A DNA stretch of 21,306 nt from 2-12-FULL-65-11 sp049679965. Lineage in GTDB: Bacteria > Acidobacteriota > Vicinamibacteria > Vicinamibacterales > CAVVIG01. Position 1 is the stretch's first letter; every line of letters starts with the position of its first letter. The stretch lies in the NCBI GenBank assembly GCA_049679965.1, contig JBAUGX010000201.1, positions 1-21,306 of the forward strand, in the 5' to 3' direction. Of the stretch, positions 14,342 through 21,182 are shown in pieces. The notes under the pieces were generated by a model, which was not told the DNA's origin, made no database searches, and worked only from the letters and a program-made list of their open reading frames with translations. The translations under genes and the position numbers were made by a program.

Positions 14342-14346
14342 CGTGG

Positions 14347-15126
14347 ATGGACGGCCCCAAATTGCTTGAAGCCCGAAACCTGACGAAGCGCTATCAGGCC
14401 CTGCTCGCCGTCGACAACGTCAGTTTCACCATTGGTCCCGGCGAGATCCTCGGGTACTTGGGGCCGAATGGCTCCGGCAAGAGCACGACGATCAACATGG
14501 TCGTCGGCCTCCTCGAACTCTCAAGCGGCTCGCTGTCGCTCTTCGGCGAGAGGCTCAGCGTCGACCCCGAGGCCTACAAGCGCCGCATCGGCTACGTCCC
14601 CGAAGAACCGCACCTCTACACCTACCTGACGGCGCCTGAGTACCTGCGCCTCGTCGGGCGCCTTCGAAGCCTTCGCGGATCGGACCTGGAGGAGAAGATC
14701 GAGCGCATGCTGCGCCTGTTCGGGTTGTGGGACAGCCGGTACGCGTCGATGTCGGCGTTCTCGAAAGGCATGCGGCAGCGCGTCCTGCTGTCGGCCGCGC
14801 TCCTGCACAATCCGCAGCTGCTGGTGCTCGACGAGCCGTTCTCGGGCCTCGACGTCAGCGCGGGGCTGCTGTTCCGGACGCTGCTTCGCCTGTTCGTTCG
14901 CGACGGGCGCATGGTCCTCTTCAGCTCGCATCGGCTCGACGTGGTGGAGCAGCTCTGCTCCCGAGTGGTGATTCTTCACGGCGGCCGCGTCGTCGCCGAG
15001 GACAGCGTCAAACAGCTGCGTGAGTCGCAGGCGTCAAATTCGCTCGAGGAGGTGTTCGCGCGGGTCACTCGCCAGGAGGATTACGCCAGCGTCGCGGAAG
15101 ACATTCTGGAGGTCGTTCGGTCGTGA
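14347..15126 (+). CDS. ABC transporter ATP-binding protein
   Basis: The 259-residue ATPase drives the permease encoded next. Walker A is GPNGSGKST (39-47), the signature region is FSKGMRQR (138-145, a variant of LSGGQ), Walker B is LLVLDEP (158-164), the D-loop is SGLD and the switch His is H195 (SSHRLD). The Q-loop position reads YVPEEP, with Glu in place of Gln, as in many CcmA-like exporters of this type. The start is uncertain: the ATG at 14347 has no Shine-Dalgarno sequence and lies 5 bases after repeat 3, so the gene may be read from the sdpRI-like transcript. It overlaps the permease start by 4 bp (GTGA). The substrate is unknown; export of a peptide or lipid, or removal of a toxic compound, would fit the SdpI neighbour but is inference. 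Confidence 0.9.
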   Translation: MDGPKLLEARNLTKRYQALLAVDNVSFTIGPGEILGYLGPNGSGKSTTINMVVGLLELSSGSLSLFGERLSVDPEAYKRRIGYVPEEPHLYTYLTAPEYLRLVGRLRSLRGSDLEEKIERMLRLFGLWDSRYASMSAFSKGMRQRVLLSAALLHNPQLLVLDEPFSGLDVSAGLLFRTLLRLFVRDGRMVLFSSHRLDVVEQLCSRVVILHGGRVVAEDSVKQLRESQASNSLEEVFARVTRQEDYASVAEDILEVVRS

Positions 15127-16811
15127 GCGGCGGAGACAGACAGACGGCCTTCTCGACGCTGACGCGTCACTTCTTTCAGGGTTTCTTTCGCCTCAGCTTT
15201 CTGGACGATGCCGGGGAAGAGTCGTTCAAGCGGGCGATGATCGGCGTACTCTCGGGCATCGTTGCGTTCGGCCTGCTGCTGGCGCGCATTCGCTTTGGCA
15301 AGTACGCCGGAATGCCTAGCGCCGATCTCTACAGAGTGATGGTACAGGCGGACCAACTGCAGATGATCTGGCTCGAGATGGTGGTGATCGCGATGGTCCT
15401 CGCCTTCGTGTCGCGCTCCCTTTTTCCGGACGAGACGGACTTTCGCATTCTGATGGCGCTGCCGGTGCCGCGCCGGACGATCTTTGCCGCCAAGCTGACG
15501 GCGTTGACGCTGTTTGCCGCCATCTTCAGCGTCTGCACCACCATCGCGATTGGAGTGCCCTTCGCCCTCGCATCGGGCGGGCGATGGTCGGAGAGCGGGG
15601 TGACGGCGCGTGTCCTGGCGGAGGCTGCGGCGGGAACCTTGGCCATGGCGTTCACGGGCGCCGGCATCGTGGCGGTTCAGGGCGTAATCACCGTCCTGAC
15701 GCCGCGGACCTGGCTGCGCAGTGTTTCCGTCGTCATCCAGACACTGATGATCTGCGGCCTCGTGCTGTCGTTGCCCATCGTCATTCGCGTCCCGGCCGTC
15801 GCGCCGTATCTACGCGCGAGGGCCACGTGGCTGTACGCAGTGGCTCCCGCCTGGTTTCTGGGTGTCGAGCAGTGGCTGCTCGGCAACCGAGAATCGTATT
15901 TCGTCCGGCTCGCGTTCATGGCGACCGTCGGGACGATAGGCGTGGCCCTCGTTGCCGCTGGTTGTTATCTGGTGCTGTATCGGCGATTCGATCGGGTGGT
16001 CATCGATGCGGCCCGCACGGGAGCGTCGCGCGCCTGGCACATCCCGCTGCCCTGGCCTCGGTGGCTGCCGGCGAGACATCCAGCCTACGAGGCGGTTCAG
16101 GCGTTCACCGGCGCCACGCTGCGGCGGAGCAGTCTCCATCAGTTGGTGTGCTTCGGACTGTGTGCGGCGGGCTTCGCTCTTGTCGCGAACAGCGTGCTGG
16201 GGAACGCCGGCCGTCAAGAGCGATTTCTCGTGGGCGCCGTCCTCCGAGCGCCGCTCACGCTCATGGTCGTGACGCTGGTCGGGCTTCGCGAAGCCATGCT
16301 CCTCCCGGCCAACCTGAAGGCGGCGTGGTTGTTTCAATTTACTGAGGCCGAAAGCTCCCGCCGCCATCAGATGAATGCCATCAGAGACACGCTCTTCAGC
16401 GTCGGCGTGCTAGCGCCAGCCGCACTGGCGTTTCCAATTCAGACAGCGGTGTTGGGTTTCGCGAGCGCGCTCGCCGGCCTGCCGGTGGTCGTGTTGCTCG
16501 GTTGGATGATGGTCGAAGTCGTGCTTCTCAACTGGCGCAGGATTCCGTTCACGTGCACCGTGTTGTTCGCCAAGCGGCCCGCGGCCCACACGCTGCTGCT
16601 GGCGATCCTCGTGCTCTTCTGGCTGGTGCCGATTGGGGGAGTGCTCGAGCAAGTCGCCATCTCCGGCTTGCGGCCATGGCTCGTGGTCATGACCATCCTG
16701 CTGCTGACATGTGCCGGTCTGCGGTGGCTTCGCCTCCAGTCGTGGGGCCGCCTGCCGCTCGAGTTCGAGGACTACCTGCCGGACGCCATCGAGCCCCTCG
16801 GCCTGCGCTGA
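15123..16811 (+). CDS. ABC transporter permease, multi-pass
   Basis: The 562-residue protein is strongly hydrophobic, with roughly a dozen membrane segments (among them near 40-57, 76-100, 122-146, 165-185, 195-218, 262-285, 345-362, 425-455, 490-508, 516-535). It forms the channel for the ATPase whose stop codon it overlaps; the GTG start is fixed by that 4-bp overlap. The length is about twice that of a six-helix ABC-2 half-permease, so it may supply both halves of the pore or work as a homodimer of large subunits. A PRRTIFAAK stretch after the first helices (about 115-125) is typical of ABC-2-like permeases, where it contacts the ATPase. No periplasmic lipoprotein or binding protein is encoded nearby, which favours export over uptake. 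Confidence 0.84.
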   Translation: MSGGDRQTAFSTLTRHFFQGFFRLSFLDDAGEESFKRAMIGVLSGIVAFGLLLARIRFGKYAGMPSADLYRVMVQADQLQMIWLEMVVIAMVLAFVSRSLFPDETDFRILMALPVPRRTIFAAKLTALTLFAAIFSVCTTIAIGVPFALASGGRWSESGVTARVLAEAAAGTLAMAFTGAGIVAVQGVITVLTPRTWLRSVSVVIQTLMICGLVLSLPIVIRVPAVAPYLRARATWLYAVAPAWFLGVEQWLLGNRESYFVRLAFMATVGTIGVALVAAGCYLVLYRRFDRVVIDAARTGASRAWHIPLPWPRWLPARHPAYEAVQAFTGATLRRSSLHQLVCFGLCAAGFALVANSVLGNAGRQERFLVGAVLRAPLTLMVVTLVGLREAMLLPANLKAAWLFQFTEAESSRRHQMNAIRDTLFSVGVLAPAALAFPIQTAVLGFASALAGLPVVVLLGWMMVEVVLLNWRRIPFTCTVLFAKRPAAHTLLLAILVLFWLVPIGGVLEQVAISGLRPWLVVMTILLLTCAGLRWLRLQSWGRLPLEFEDYLPDAIEPLGLR

Positions 16812-16837
16812 TCGCGGCGAGTTGATCCCCCGATCGC

Positions 16838-16883
16838 GCACATTCAGGTGCGTTGACGGCGCGGTGATATTGTCGCGCACAAT
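16838..16883 (+). promoter_or_regulatory. Promoter and operator of the HxlR-type regulator
   Basis: The inverted repeat GCACAT-tc-AGGTGC (16838-16851) is followed by TTGACG (16853-16858) and, 19 bp on, CACAAT (16878-16883). The 20-base block GCACATTCAGGTGCGTTGAC recurs in front of the SRPBCC gene. A second inverted repeat, ATTGT-CGCGC-ACAAT (16869-16883), covers the -10. Confidence 0.55.
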
Positions 16884-16922
16884 GGATCTTGAGTCAGTGG
16901 TCTGAAAGTTCGTGTAGGGACA

Positions 16923-17270
16923 ATGCTAAAGGTGGGTATTCTGGGAGTGATGAAGTCGCCAAAAGGTGTCAAGCCGTGTCCGGTGGAAGAAGCGATCCAG
17001 ATCATTGGCGGCAAGTGGAAGCTGCTCGTGTTGCGGTCGCTGCTGCTGAATGGCCCGCAGCGATACAACGAGCTGCTCAGGACGGTTTCGGCAATCAGCC
17101 AGAAGGAGCTCACGCGAAATCTGCGCGAATTGACCGCCGCCGGACTGGTGGTGCGAGACTCTGGGGCAAGCCGCGTGGCGCGGTACGATCTGACAAAGGT
17201 CGGTAAGGGGCTGATGCCCACTTTCAAGAGCTTGCTGACCTGGGGAACGGAGTTGCTGGCCGGCAAGTAG
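16923..17270 (+). CDS. HxlR-family winged-helix transcriptional regulator
   Basis: The 115-residue protein has the HxlR hallmark near its N-terminus, CPVEEAIQIIGGKWKLLVLR, then a winged helix (RYNELLRTVSAISQKELTRNL) and the wing VRDSGASRVARYDLT. Cys19 is at the position used for redox or electrophile sensing in relatives such as YodB and HypR, so a thiol-based signal is possible. No other cysteine is present. I keep the ATG at 16923 (GGGA just upstream); an in-frame ATG at 16950 is an alternative. An inverted repeat upstream of this gene and again upstream of the following SRPBCC gene points to autoregulation plus control of that neighbour. Base composition here is visibly less GC-rich than in the flanking ABC and sigma-factor genes, which might indicate transfer. 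Confidence 0.88.
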   Translation: MLKVGILGVMKSPKGVKPCPVEEAIQIIGGKWKLLVLRSLLLNGPQRYNELLRTVSAISQKELTRNLRELTAAGLVVRDSGASRVARYDLTKVGKGLMPTFKSLLTWGTELLAGK

Positions 17271-17280
17271 ATCCGCTTCC

Positions 17281-17325
17281 GCACCTCCAGGTGCGTTGAC
17301 ACACGAACGAACCAAGAGTCAGAAT
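17281..17325 (+). promoter_or_regulatory. Promoter and HxlR-type operator of the SRPBCC gene
   Basis: GCACCT-cc-AGGTGC (17281-17294) is a perfect inverted repeat, directly followed by TTGACA (17296-17301) and, after 18 bp, CAGAAT (17320-17325). The first 20 bases match the site before the regulator at 18 of 20 positions. Because CAGAAT ends 10 bases before the ATG and no ribosome site is present, a leaderless or nearly leaderless transcript is likely. Confidence 0.62.
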
Positions 17326-17335
17326 CGCCCTCCCT

Positions 17336-17758
17336 ATGAAAGCCTACGTAGTCACAACTTCGATTCGTGCGACGCCAGAACGCGTGTGGGCCTTGCTGAC
17401 CGACGCAGCGGGATACGTTCGCTGGAACAACACGGTGCAGAAAGTTGATGGCAAGATCGCCCTTGGCGAGCGGCTCACTGTTCATCCGAAGATCAATCCA
17501 GGTCGTGCTTTCCCCGTCAAAGTCGCCGAGTTTCAGCCAACCCGTCGAATGGTATGGATTGGACGCATGCCACTCGGTCTCTTCAAAGGCGAGAGGACGT
17601 TCACGCTGACGCCTGGTGTGAATGGTGAAGTCGAATTCGTGATGCGCGAGGAGTACACGGGCCTGATGGCACCGCTGATAAGCCGCTCCATTCCGGACTT
17701 GCAGCCCGCGTTTGACGAATTCGCACGCGATCTGAAACACGCCGCTGAAGCGAAATAG
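17336..17758 (+). CDS. SRPBCC-domain (START-like, polyketide cyclase type) protein
   Basis: The 140-residue protein is a single SRPBCC/Bet v1-like domain, a deep-cavity fold that binds hydrophobic ligands. It starts with VVTTSIRATPERVWALLTDA, the usual first strand and helix, followed by GYVRWNNTV, then alternating strands (GERLTVHPKI, FPVKVAEFQPTRRMVWIG, GERTFTLTP, GEVEFVMREE) and the long C-terminal helix (DLQPAFDEFARDLKHAAEA) that closes the pocket. Its ligand is unknown. It is 65 bp downstream of the HxlR gene but has its own copy of the regulator's putative operator and promoter, so it is probably the direct target of that regulator. Such regulator/SRPBCC pairs often respond to small organic molecules, which is inference here. 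Confidence 0.87.
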   Translation: MKAYVVTTSIRATPERVWALLTDAAGYVRWNNTVQKVDGKIALGERLTVHPKINPGRAFPVKVAEFQPTRRMVWIGRMPLGLFKGERTFTLTPGVNGEVEFVMREEYTGLMAPLISRSIPDLQPAFDEFARDLKHAAEAK

Positions 17759-17808
17759 GAGTGCGAATGGCCATTGAGGCAGCGCATTCCGTCGCGCTCG
17801 AGAGGGCC

Positions 17809-17836
17809 TTGACATATGCCTATATAGGTATATGAT
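17809..17836 (+). promoter_or_regulatory. ArsR promoter with built-in operator, leaderless layout
   Basis: TTGACA (17809-17814), 16 bp, TATGAT (17831-17836), then 8 bases to the ATG at 17845. A 22-bp palindrome with 10 of 11 matching positions per arm (17813-17834, core CCTATATAGG) fills the spacer and touches both boxes, so a bound dimer would exclude RNA polymerase. Confidence 0.75.
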
Positions 17837-17844
17837 TCGCCGTC

Positions 17845-18210
17845 ATGCCTCGCGCAGCCGCCAGTTCGGATGTCTTCAACGCCGTTGCCGAGCCGCAACG
17901 TCGGGCCATTCTCTGTTTTCTGGCCGCCGACGAGCGTCCAGTTGGCGACATCGTGGATGCACTCGAATTGGCGCAGCCGTCAGTGTCGAAACACCTTCGA
18001 GTGCTCCGCGACGTGAACCTCGTCACCACGCGTCGAGACGGCCGCCAGGTCCTGTATCGAACCGACGCACGAGCCATCCGCCCCATCTTCGAATGGGCCG
18101 CGTCGTTCGAGCGGTACTGGCGTCACCAGCTCCTGCGCATCAAGGAACGCGCGGAATCGAAATCCCAGGAGGAGTCATGGTCCAGAACGCGTCGGTCATC
18201 GATGAGCTGA
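17845..18210 (+). CDS. ArsR-family winged-helix regulator
   Basis: The 121-residue protein has the ArsR fold: DVFNAVAEPQRRAILCFL, the recognition helix ALELAQPSVSKHLRVLRDVN and the wing TTRRDGRQVLYRTDARAI. It lacks the ELCVCDL-type metal site; Cys24 is its only cysteine. The helix PIFEWAASFERYWRHQLLRI after the wing is typical of the ArsR proteins that precede SRPBCC/AHSA1 genes. The start codon sits 8 bases after a TATGAT box, so the mRNA is probably leaderless. The last 34 bases overlap the next gene, and the final dozen residues (SWSRTRRSSMS) are out-of-frame sequence of it. The palindrome in its own promoter suggests tight autorepression of the three-gene unit ArsR, AHSA1 and DinB. Confidence 0.88.
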   Translation: MPRAAASSDVFNAVAEPQRRAILCFLAADERPVGDIVDALELAQPSVSKHLRVLRDVNLVTTRRDGRQVLYRTDARAIRPIFEWAASFERYWRHQLLRIKERAESKSQEESWSRTRRSSMS

Positions 18211-18629
18211 AGCTCAGCATCACGCAGGAGATCCACGTCAACGCGCCGCTCGAGGCGACCTTTTCCGCGCTCCTCGAGCAAATGGGGCCGTTCAACGAGC
18301 GGCCGGACGGCACGGTCATTCCCATGACGCTCGAGCCGTGGCCGGGTGGCCGCTGGTTTCGCGACCTGAACAACGGCGACGGGCATTTCTGGGGTCACGT
18401 GCAGGCGATCAAGCGGCCGACGCTGCTCGAGATCTCGGGACCGCTGTTCATGTCGTATCCGGCGATGTCGAACGTGCAGTACCGGTTGACCGAGGCTGGC
18501 GGTGGAACGCTCATCACGTTCCACCACAAAGCGTTGGGATTCATCCAGGACGACCACCGCAAGGGCGTCGCCCACGGATGGAACGTCACTCTCGAGGGCA
18601 CGCGTCGGCGGGCGGAAGCGCGCAAATAG
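18177..18629 (+). CDS. AHSA1/SRPBCC-domain protein
   Basis: The 150-residue protein is of the AHSA1-like SRPBCC type (related to the C-terminal domain of Hsp90 ATPase activators, but in bacteria a ligand-binding domain). It shows LSITQEIHVNAPLEATFSAL, EPWPGGRWFRDLNNGDGHFW, GHVQAIKRPTLLEISGPLF, VQYRLTEAGGGTLITFHHKA and a short last helix (GVAHGWNVTLEGTRRRAE). The start is the ATG at 18177: AGGAGGAG lies 2-9 bases upstream, inside the end of the ArsR gene, so translation is coupled to it. The frame is open well upstream, but that would run through the ArsR gene. Together with the DinB gene 27 bp later it forms the effector part of the ArsR module. The ligand is unknown. Confidence 0.86.
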   Translation: MVQNASVIDELKLSITQEIHVNAPLEATFSALLEQMGPFNERPDGTVIPMTLEPWPGGRWFRDLNNGDGHFWGHVQAIKRPTLLEISGPLFMSYPAMSNVQYRLTEAGGGTLITFHHKALGFIQDDHRKGVAHGWNVTLEGTRRRAEARK

Positions 18630-18656
18630 ACAGCAATCACTGGAGGAGTGCACATC

Positions 18657-19157
18657 ATGGCGGCCATCCAAGCGTATCTACAGGAACTCGACCAGGAAGC
18701 GCAAACCACGCGGCGTGTCCTCGCACGCGTGCCCGGGGACAAGCTGGGCTGGAAGCCACACGAGAAGTCGATGAGCCTCGGACAGCTCGCGCAGCACATC
18801 GCGACGCTGCCGGGCAATATCGCCGAGCTGGTCAGCCAGCCGACTATGCAACTGCCGCAGTTCAATCAACCCAGTGCGGCCTCAGCAACCGATCTGGTGC
18901 CCGCGCTCGATGCGAGCTTGGCGAAGGCGAAGCAGCTGCTCGGTGCCATGGACGATTCCGCGTTGGGGGCGACGTGGCGGATCCTGCGCGGTGACGAAGA
19001 AGTGATGGCCATGCCGCGAGGCGCCGTCCTTCGGGCGATCATGCTGAACCACTGGTATCACCACCGTGGCCAGTTGTCGGTGTACCTCCGGCAGTTGGGC
19101 GTGCCCGTGCCGTCGATCTACGGTCCAAGCGCGGACGAGAACCCGTTCGCCAGTTGA
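18657..19157 (+). CDS. DinB-family metal-binding protein
   Basis: The 166-residue protein is a four-helix-bundle DinB/DinB_2-type protein, a superfamily that includes thiol transferases using bacillithiol or mycothiol and many uncharacterised members. The three-His metal site is visible: one His early in the bundle (LGQLAQHIATLPGNI) and two in the last helix (MLNHWYHHRGQLSVYLRQLG). The PSIYGPSADENPF tail is typical. The ATG at 18657 is chosen because GGAGGAG ends 8 bases upstream; a GTG at 18648 lies within that site and is rejected. It is the third gene of the ArsR operon. A thiol-transfer or detoxification role would fit the context of ligand-binding SRPBCC proteins, but it is not demonstrated. 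Confidence 0.88.
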   Translation: MAAIQAYLQELDQEAQTTRRVLARVPGDKLGWKPHEKSMSLGQLAQHIATLPGNIAELVSQPTMQLPQFNQPSAASATDLVPALDASLAKAKQLLGAMDDSALGATWRILRGDEEVMAMPRGAVLRAIMLNHWYHHRGQLSVYLRQLGVPVPSIYGPSADENPFAS

Positions 19158-19197
19158 TGGCGCATCGGTGTAAGTGCTTGCAGGTGGGAGAGTGGTC

Positions 19198-19998
19198 CTA
19201 CCTGTTGTCTCCGTCGAGGAGACCGCCCAGGCCGCCGAGAATCGATCCCTCTTCGCGCCCGCCCCGCCCGAGACCTGGCACAGCGGCGACGATGCGATTG
19301 GCCAGCCGGCTCAACGGAAGCGACTGCAGCCAAATCCGTCCGGGTCCTCGGAGCGTGGCGAAGAACAGTCCTTCGCCGCCGAAGAGCGCCGACTTGATCT
19401 TGCCCACGTACTGAATGTCGTAGTTGACCGACGGCTGCATGCCGACGATGCACCCTGTGTCCACGCGAATCAGTTCGCCCGGAGCCAGCGTGCGTTCGTG
19501 CAGCGTGCCGCCGGCGTGGACAAAGGCCCAGCCGTCGCCCTGCAGGCGCTGCATGATGAATCCCTCGCCGCCGAAGAGGCCGACGCCCAGCTTCCGCTGA
19601 AACGCGATGCCGATGCTGACGCCCTTGGCCGCTGCCAGAAACGAGTCTTTCTGCGCGATCAATTCGCCGCCGATCTCGGAGAGGTGGATGGGGATGATCT
19701 TGCCCGGATACGGCGCGCCGAAGGCGACTTTCTTCTTCCCGCCGGCTTTGTTCAGAAACACCGTCATGAAGAGGGATTCTCCCGTCAGCAGGCGCTTGCC
19801 GGCGCCCACGAGCGCGCCGAGAAACCCGCCCTGCTGCGGCGATCCGTCGCCGAAAATCGTCTCCATCTCGATGCCATCGTCCATGTACATCATGCCGCCG
19901 GCCTCGGCCACGGCGGCCTCGTTCGGATCCAGCTCGACTTCGACGAATTGCATGTCGTCGCCGAAGATCTTGTAGTCGATTTCGTGCATTGGAGTCAT
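19198..19998 (-). CDS. AIM24/TIGR00266-family protein
   Basis: The 266-residue protein belongs to the AIM24 family (beta-rich proteins found across bacteria and in fungal mitochondria; biochemical role not settled). Family features are the early EVELDPNEAAVAEAGGMMYM, the block TGESLFMTVFLN, SFLAAAKGVSIGIAF, then FGGEGFIMQRLQGDGWAFVH and GELIRVDTGCIVGMQPSVNY, and finally SALFGGEGLFFATLRGPGRI. A Gly-rich tail (GLGRGGREEGSILGGLGGLL) ends the protein. The start at 19998 has no ribosome site; TATGAT on the minus strand lies 8 bases upstream. A second in-frame ATG (MHEIDYK) lies three codons on. It shares a 25-bp start-to-start gap with the divergent hydrolase gene. Confidence 0.88.
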   Translation of the reverse strand: MTPMHEIDYKIFGDDMQFVEVELDPNEAAVAEAGGMMYMDDGIEMETIFGDGSPQQGGFLGALVGAGKRLLTGESLFMTVFLNKAGGKKKVAFGAPYPGKIIPIHLSEIGGELIAQKDSFLAAAKGVSIGIAFQRKLGVGLFGGEGFIMQRLQGDGWAFVHAGGTLHERTLAPGELIRVDTGCIVGMQPSVNYDIQYVGKIKSALFGGEGLFFATLRGPGRIWLQSLPLSRLANRIVAAVPGLGRGGREEGSILGGLGGLLDGDNR

Positions 19999-20006
19999 GG
20001 AACGGA

Positions 20007-20016
20007 ATCATATAAT
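20007..20016. promoter_or_regulatory. Overlapping divergent -10 boxes for the AIM24 and hydrolase genes
   Basis: The ten bases ATCATATAAT contain TATAAT on the plus strand (20011-20016, 7 bases before the ATG at 20024) and TATGAT on the minus strand (20012 down to 20007, 8 bases before the ATG at 19998). The two boxes share 2 bp, so both cannot be opened at once. Confidence 0.65.
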
Positions 20017-20023
20017 AGCCGCC

Positions 20024-21163
20024 ATGTTTCAGTTCCTCCTGGCGCTGGCCGCTTGGGCCGCGCTCGCCCAGAGCCTGCCGGCGGGCCAGATCGTCGACGA
20101 GATGAAGTGCGCCGCCGAGCCGTCGCAGAGCTACGCGCTCTACGTCCCGTCCGGCTACACCCCCGACCGCGAGTGGCCGGTGATCTTCGCGTTCGATCCG
20201 GGCGGACGCGGCCGCAACGGTGTGGACCGCTATCAGGCCGCCGCCGAGCAGTACGGCTTCATCGTCGCCGGTTCCAACAACTCGCGGAACGGACAGGCGA
20301 GCACCCCGGCCGTCACGTCGATGTCCACCGATGTGATGACGCGCTTTCGCGTCGATATGAAGCGCATCTATACGGCCGGCATGTCGGGTGGCGCGCGCGT
20401 GGCGCTCGGCGTGGCCCTCGCTTCGTCCACCAAGGTCGCCGGCGTGATGGCGTCGAGCGCCGGATACCCTGACGGCCAGACGCGCAAGACGGTGCCGTTT
20501 CCAATCTTCGCGACGGCGGGAACCGAGGACTTCAATCTCTACGAGATGCGCGAGCTCGATCGCGACCTCACGACGCCACATCGGCTGGCGATCTTCGAAG
20601 GCGGACATCTCTGGCTGTCGAGCGCCCTGGCGCTCCAGGCCGTCGAGTGGATGGAGATTCAGGCGATGAAAACCGGCCTGAAGCCTCGTGACGCGAAAGA
20701 GATCGAGCAACTCTTCGACAAGCGCGTCGCGGCTGTCGGTGCGGGCAAGGACAAGGACGCCTTTCTCGCGCTGCAGGGTCTCGTTGCCGATTTCGAAGGT
20801 CTGAAGGACGTGTCGGCGTTCAAGGCTCGAGCCGCCGTGCTCGGTCGCGACAAAGGTGTGATCGATGCGCTGAAGGCGGACCGGGACGATGACGCGCGCG
20901 AGCGCAAGGTCCTGGCGTCCGTGTGGTCCGCGGAAGAGCGCCTCGACAGTCCGAATCTGCGGGAGAGTGCGTTGATCGAGCTTCGCCAGAAATGGCAGCA
21001 GCTCTCGGTCCAGGCCAACAGCGGTGAAGACTCCGTGGAACGGCGTCTCGCCCGTCGGGTGCTGAGCGGGCTGAGTGCTGGCGGTGCGAGGACCGGCGAC
21101 GAGGAGTACCAGAAGATCGTCCGCGAATATCGGCTCGGCCGCGGTGGCAGAGGCGGCAGGTAG
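20024..21163 (+). CDS. Secreted alpha/beta hydrolase (esterase/depolymerase-like) with helical C-terminal extension
   Basis: The 379-residue protein has a short signal peptide (MFQFLLALAAWAALAQS) and an alpha/beta-hydrolase domain to about residue 205. The nucleophile elbow is TAGMSGGARVAL with Ser121; the acid is probably D169 (TAGTEDFN) and the base H195 (FEGGHLW), a complete triad. The oxyanion region is near FAFDPGGRGR. Such exported enzymes resemble PHB-depolymerase/feruloyl-esterase-like hydrolases; the substrate is unknown. Residues about 205-379 are predicted helical and charged, not part of the catalytic fold, and may bind a partner or the envelope. I start at 20024, not at the open frame's earlier ATG (19997), because the TATAAT box lies between them and the signal peptide begins there. 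The transcript should be leaderless. Confidence 0.84.
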   Translation: MFQFLLALAAWAALAQSLPAGQIVDEMKCAAEPSQSYALYVPSGYTPDREWPVIFAFDPGGRGRNGVDRYQAAAEQYGFIVAGSNNSRNGQASTPAVTSMSTDVMTRFRVDMKRIYTAGMSGGARVALGVALASSTKVAGVMASSAGYPDGQTRKTVPFPIFATAGTEDFNLYEMRELDRDLTTPHRLAIFEGGHLWLSSALALQAVEWMEIQAMKTGLKPRDAKEIEQLFDKRVAAVGAGKDKDAFLALQGLVADFEGLKDVSAFKARAAVLGRDKGVIDALKADRDDDARERKVLASVWSAEERLDSPNLRESALIELRQKWQQLSVQANSGEDSVERRLARRVLSGLSAGGARTGDEEYQKIVREYRLGRGGRGGR

Positions 21164-21182
21164 CGTCGGGCCGAGACCGATC

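Noticed and set aside
17832..18176. An upstream extension of the AHSA1 reading frame through the ArsR gene, which would give a 265-residue protein
   Set aside because: The extension is an Arg-rich shadow of the ArsR gene, and a strong AGGAGGAG site marks the true start at 18177.
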